From NCBI GenBank assembly GCA_945912085.1, contig CAMEBJ010000075.1:1-6413 (forward strand): DNA of 6,413 nt, written 5' to 3'. The translations under genes were made by a program, and so were the position numbers. The notes under the pieces are model-generated. The model made no database searches and was not told the origin of the DNA. It worked only from the letters and a program-made list of their open reading frames with translations. This document shows positions 5,326-6,413 of this stretch, piece after piece. The stretch's first letter is position 1. Each line of letters begins with the position of its first letter. The stretch is from an uncultured Bacteroidales bacterium. Lineage in GTDB: Bacteria > Bacteroidota > Bacteroidia > Bacteroidales > UBA932.

Positions 5326-6413
5326 TGATACTCGACAGGCGCAACAAACTCCTGATAGGACTCAGTGTCGTGGCAGCGATACTGATTGCCAAGTTGTTCG
5401 TCATCCAGATCATCGACGACAAGTACAAAATCGATGCTTCCAACAACTCAATGGTGTACAACACCATCTACCCCACAAGGGGCATAATGCACGACAGGAA
5501 CGGCAACATTCTGGTCGGCAACAAGGTGGCCTATGACATCCTCGTCACTCCGAGGGAGGTGACACCTTTCGACACAGCGACCTTCTGCAGAATCCTCGGA
5601 GTGGAAAGGGAGTTCATCGATGAGAAATTTGCGGAATATAGGAAATACCGCCGGAAAATAGGCTACCGGAGCGTAGTGCTGCTAAAGCAGGTGCCGACAG
5701 AGACATATATGAGGTTTGCGGAGACGGCATATATGTTTCCCGGATTCAGGGGGCAGGCGAGGAACATCAGGGAATATCCGTTCAATGCGGGAGGAAACCT
5801 CCTGGGATATGTCTCGGAGGTGGACCAGTCCTACATCAACCGCCATCAGGGAGAATACAAGAGCGGGGACTATGCCGGCATGACAGGAATAGAGGCGGCC
5901 AGGGAAGCGGACCTCAAGGGAGAAAAGGGATATTCAATATACCTGCGCGATTCAAGAAACAAGATTATGACCCGCTACAACGACGGGAAGATGGACAAGG
6001 AAGCGGTGCCCGGAAAGGACATCACCACAACCATCGACGCCACCCTCCAGCACTACGGACAGGAGTTGATGAAGAACAAGGTCGGCAGTCTGGTGGCAAT
6101 CGAACCCTCCACCGGGGAAATCCTCACTCTTGTCTCGAGTCCGGGTATTGACGTGGACGTCCTAGCGGACTTCGGAGCGCATTACAATGAAATCCTGTCC
6201 AACCCCTACAAGCCTATGTTCAACAGGGCCGTCCAGGCTCCATATCCTCCAGGGTCGGTCTTCAAACTGGTCAACGGACTGATCGGACTGCAGGAGGGTG
6301 TTCTCACTCCGTCCTCGAGGTATCCGTGCAGTATGGGCTACCATTTCGGGAGGAACAAACTCGGATGCCACGCCCATCGTTCCCCTCTCGACCTCGAGGA
6401 ATCGATAATGATG
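5325..6413 (+). CDS. mrdA: Penicillin-binding protein 2, peptidoglycan transpeptidase, 3' end cut by the window
   Basis: Class B PBP that cross-links peptidoglycan in the elongasome, anchored in the inner membrane with its catalytic domain in the periplasm. The frame stays open to the right edge, giving 363 residues, about the first 60% of a typical PBP2. Seen in order: a short charged N-terminus, one membrane helix (about 9-30), the pedestal motif YPTRGIMHDRNGNILVGN (49-66), AGGNLLGYVSEVD, GMTGIEAAREADLKGEKG, and the start of the transpeptidase domain at DITTTIDATLQ with SLVAIEPSTGEIL. The active-site SxxK is PPGSVFK, with nucleophile Ser311 (codon 6255-6257) and Lys314. A Cys/His cluster follows (Cys335, His340, Cys348, His349, His351). 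The SxN and KTG motifs lie beyond the edge. The start overlaps the mreD stop by one base (TGATG). Context within mreBCD favours PBP2 over the division enzyme PBP3. Confidence 0.94.
   Translation, partial: MILDRRNKLLIGLSVVAAILIAKLFVIQIIDDKYKIDASNNSMVYNTIYPTRGIMHDRNGNILVGNKVAYDILVTPREVTPFDTATFCRILGVEREFIDEKFAEYRKYRRKIGYRSVVLLKQVPTETYMRFAETAYMFPGFRGQARNIREYPFNAGGNLLGYVSEVDQSYINRHQGEYKSGDYAGMTGIEAAREADLKGEKGYSIYLRDSRNKIMTRYNDGKMDKEAVPGKDITTTIDATLQHYGQELMKNKVGSLVAIEPSTGEILTLVSSPGIDVDVLADFGAHYNEILSNPYKPMFNRAVQAPYPPGSVFKLVNGLIGLQEGVLTPSSRYPCSMGYHFGRNKLGCHAHRSPLDLEESIMM

Noticed and set aside
1..6413. Mobile element, phage, CRISPR, toxin-antitoxin or other new accessory system
   Set aside because: All coding space is taken up by conserved core genes. 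I saw no long direct or inverted repeats, transposase or integrase motifs, tRNA, or regularly spaced repeats.

Overview
This window looks like ordinary core chromosome from a member of the Bacteroidota, most likely the order Bacteroidales, with moderate GC content. The evidence is threefold. The Lrp/AsnC regulator, the MreBCD-PBP2 cluster and the C-terminal repeats of topoisomerase I all have the style seen in that phylum. Gene starts mostly lack a clear Shine-Dalgarno sequence and are preceded by A/T-rich DNA. Arginine is often encoded by AGG. I cannot name a genus from the sequence alone.

Layout. Positions 1-1656 hold the 3' part of topA (DNA topoisomerase I), cut by the left edge. After 20 bases comes an Lrp/AsnC-family regulator (1677-2186), probably read from the same transcript. 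The opposite strand carries ispD (2141-2875), an enzyme of the MEP isoprenoid pathway; its 3' end overlaps the regulator's 3' end by 46 bases. A 75-base A/T-rich gap (2876-2950) contains a perfect 14-base palindrome and must hold the start signals for two divergent units: ispD to the left and the cell-shape cluster to the right. That cluster is mreB (2951-3973), mreC (3992-4810), mreD (4807-5325) and the 5' part of the gene for the PBP2 transpeptidase (5325 to the right edge). No stretch longer than about 75 bases is without a gene.

How the genes work together. MreB filaments, the MreC periplasmic scaffold, the MreD membrane protein and PBP2 form the elongasome, which builds lateral-wall peptidoglycan in rod-shaped cells. 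The tight spacing (18 bases, then a 4-base overlap, then a 1-base overlap) points to one operon with translational coupling of mreC, mreD and the PBP2 gene. A rodA gene would be expected just beyond the right edge. IspD is linked to the wall only indirectly: it supplies isoprenoid precursors, including those for the undecaprenyl carrier of peptidoglycan.

I found no mobile element, CRISPR array, RNA gene, phage gene or defence system, and no convincing sign of a new system. The points worth a second look are small: the convergent overlap, the divergent palindrome, a Cys/His cluster next to the PBP2 active site, and the missing acidic ligand motif in the Lrp-type regulator.
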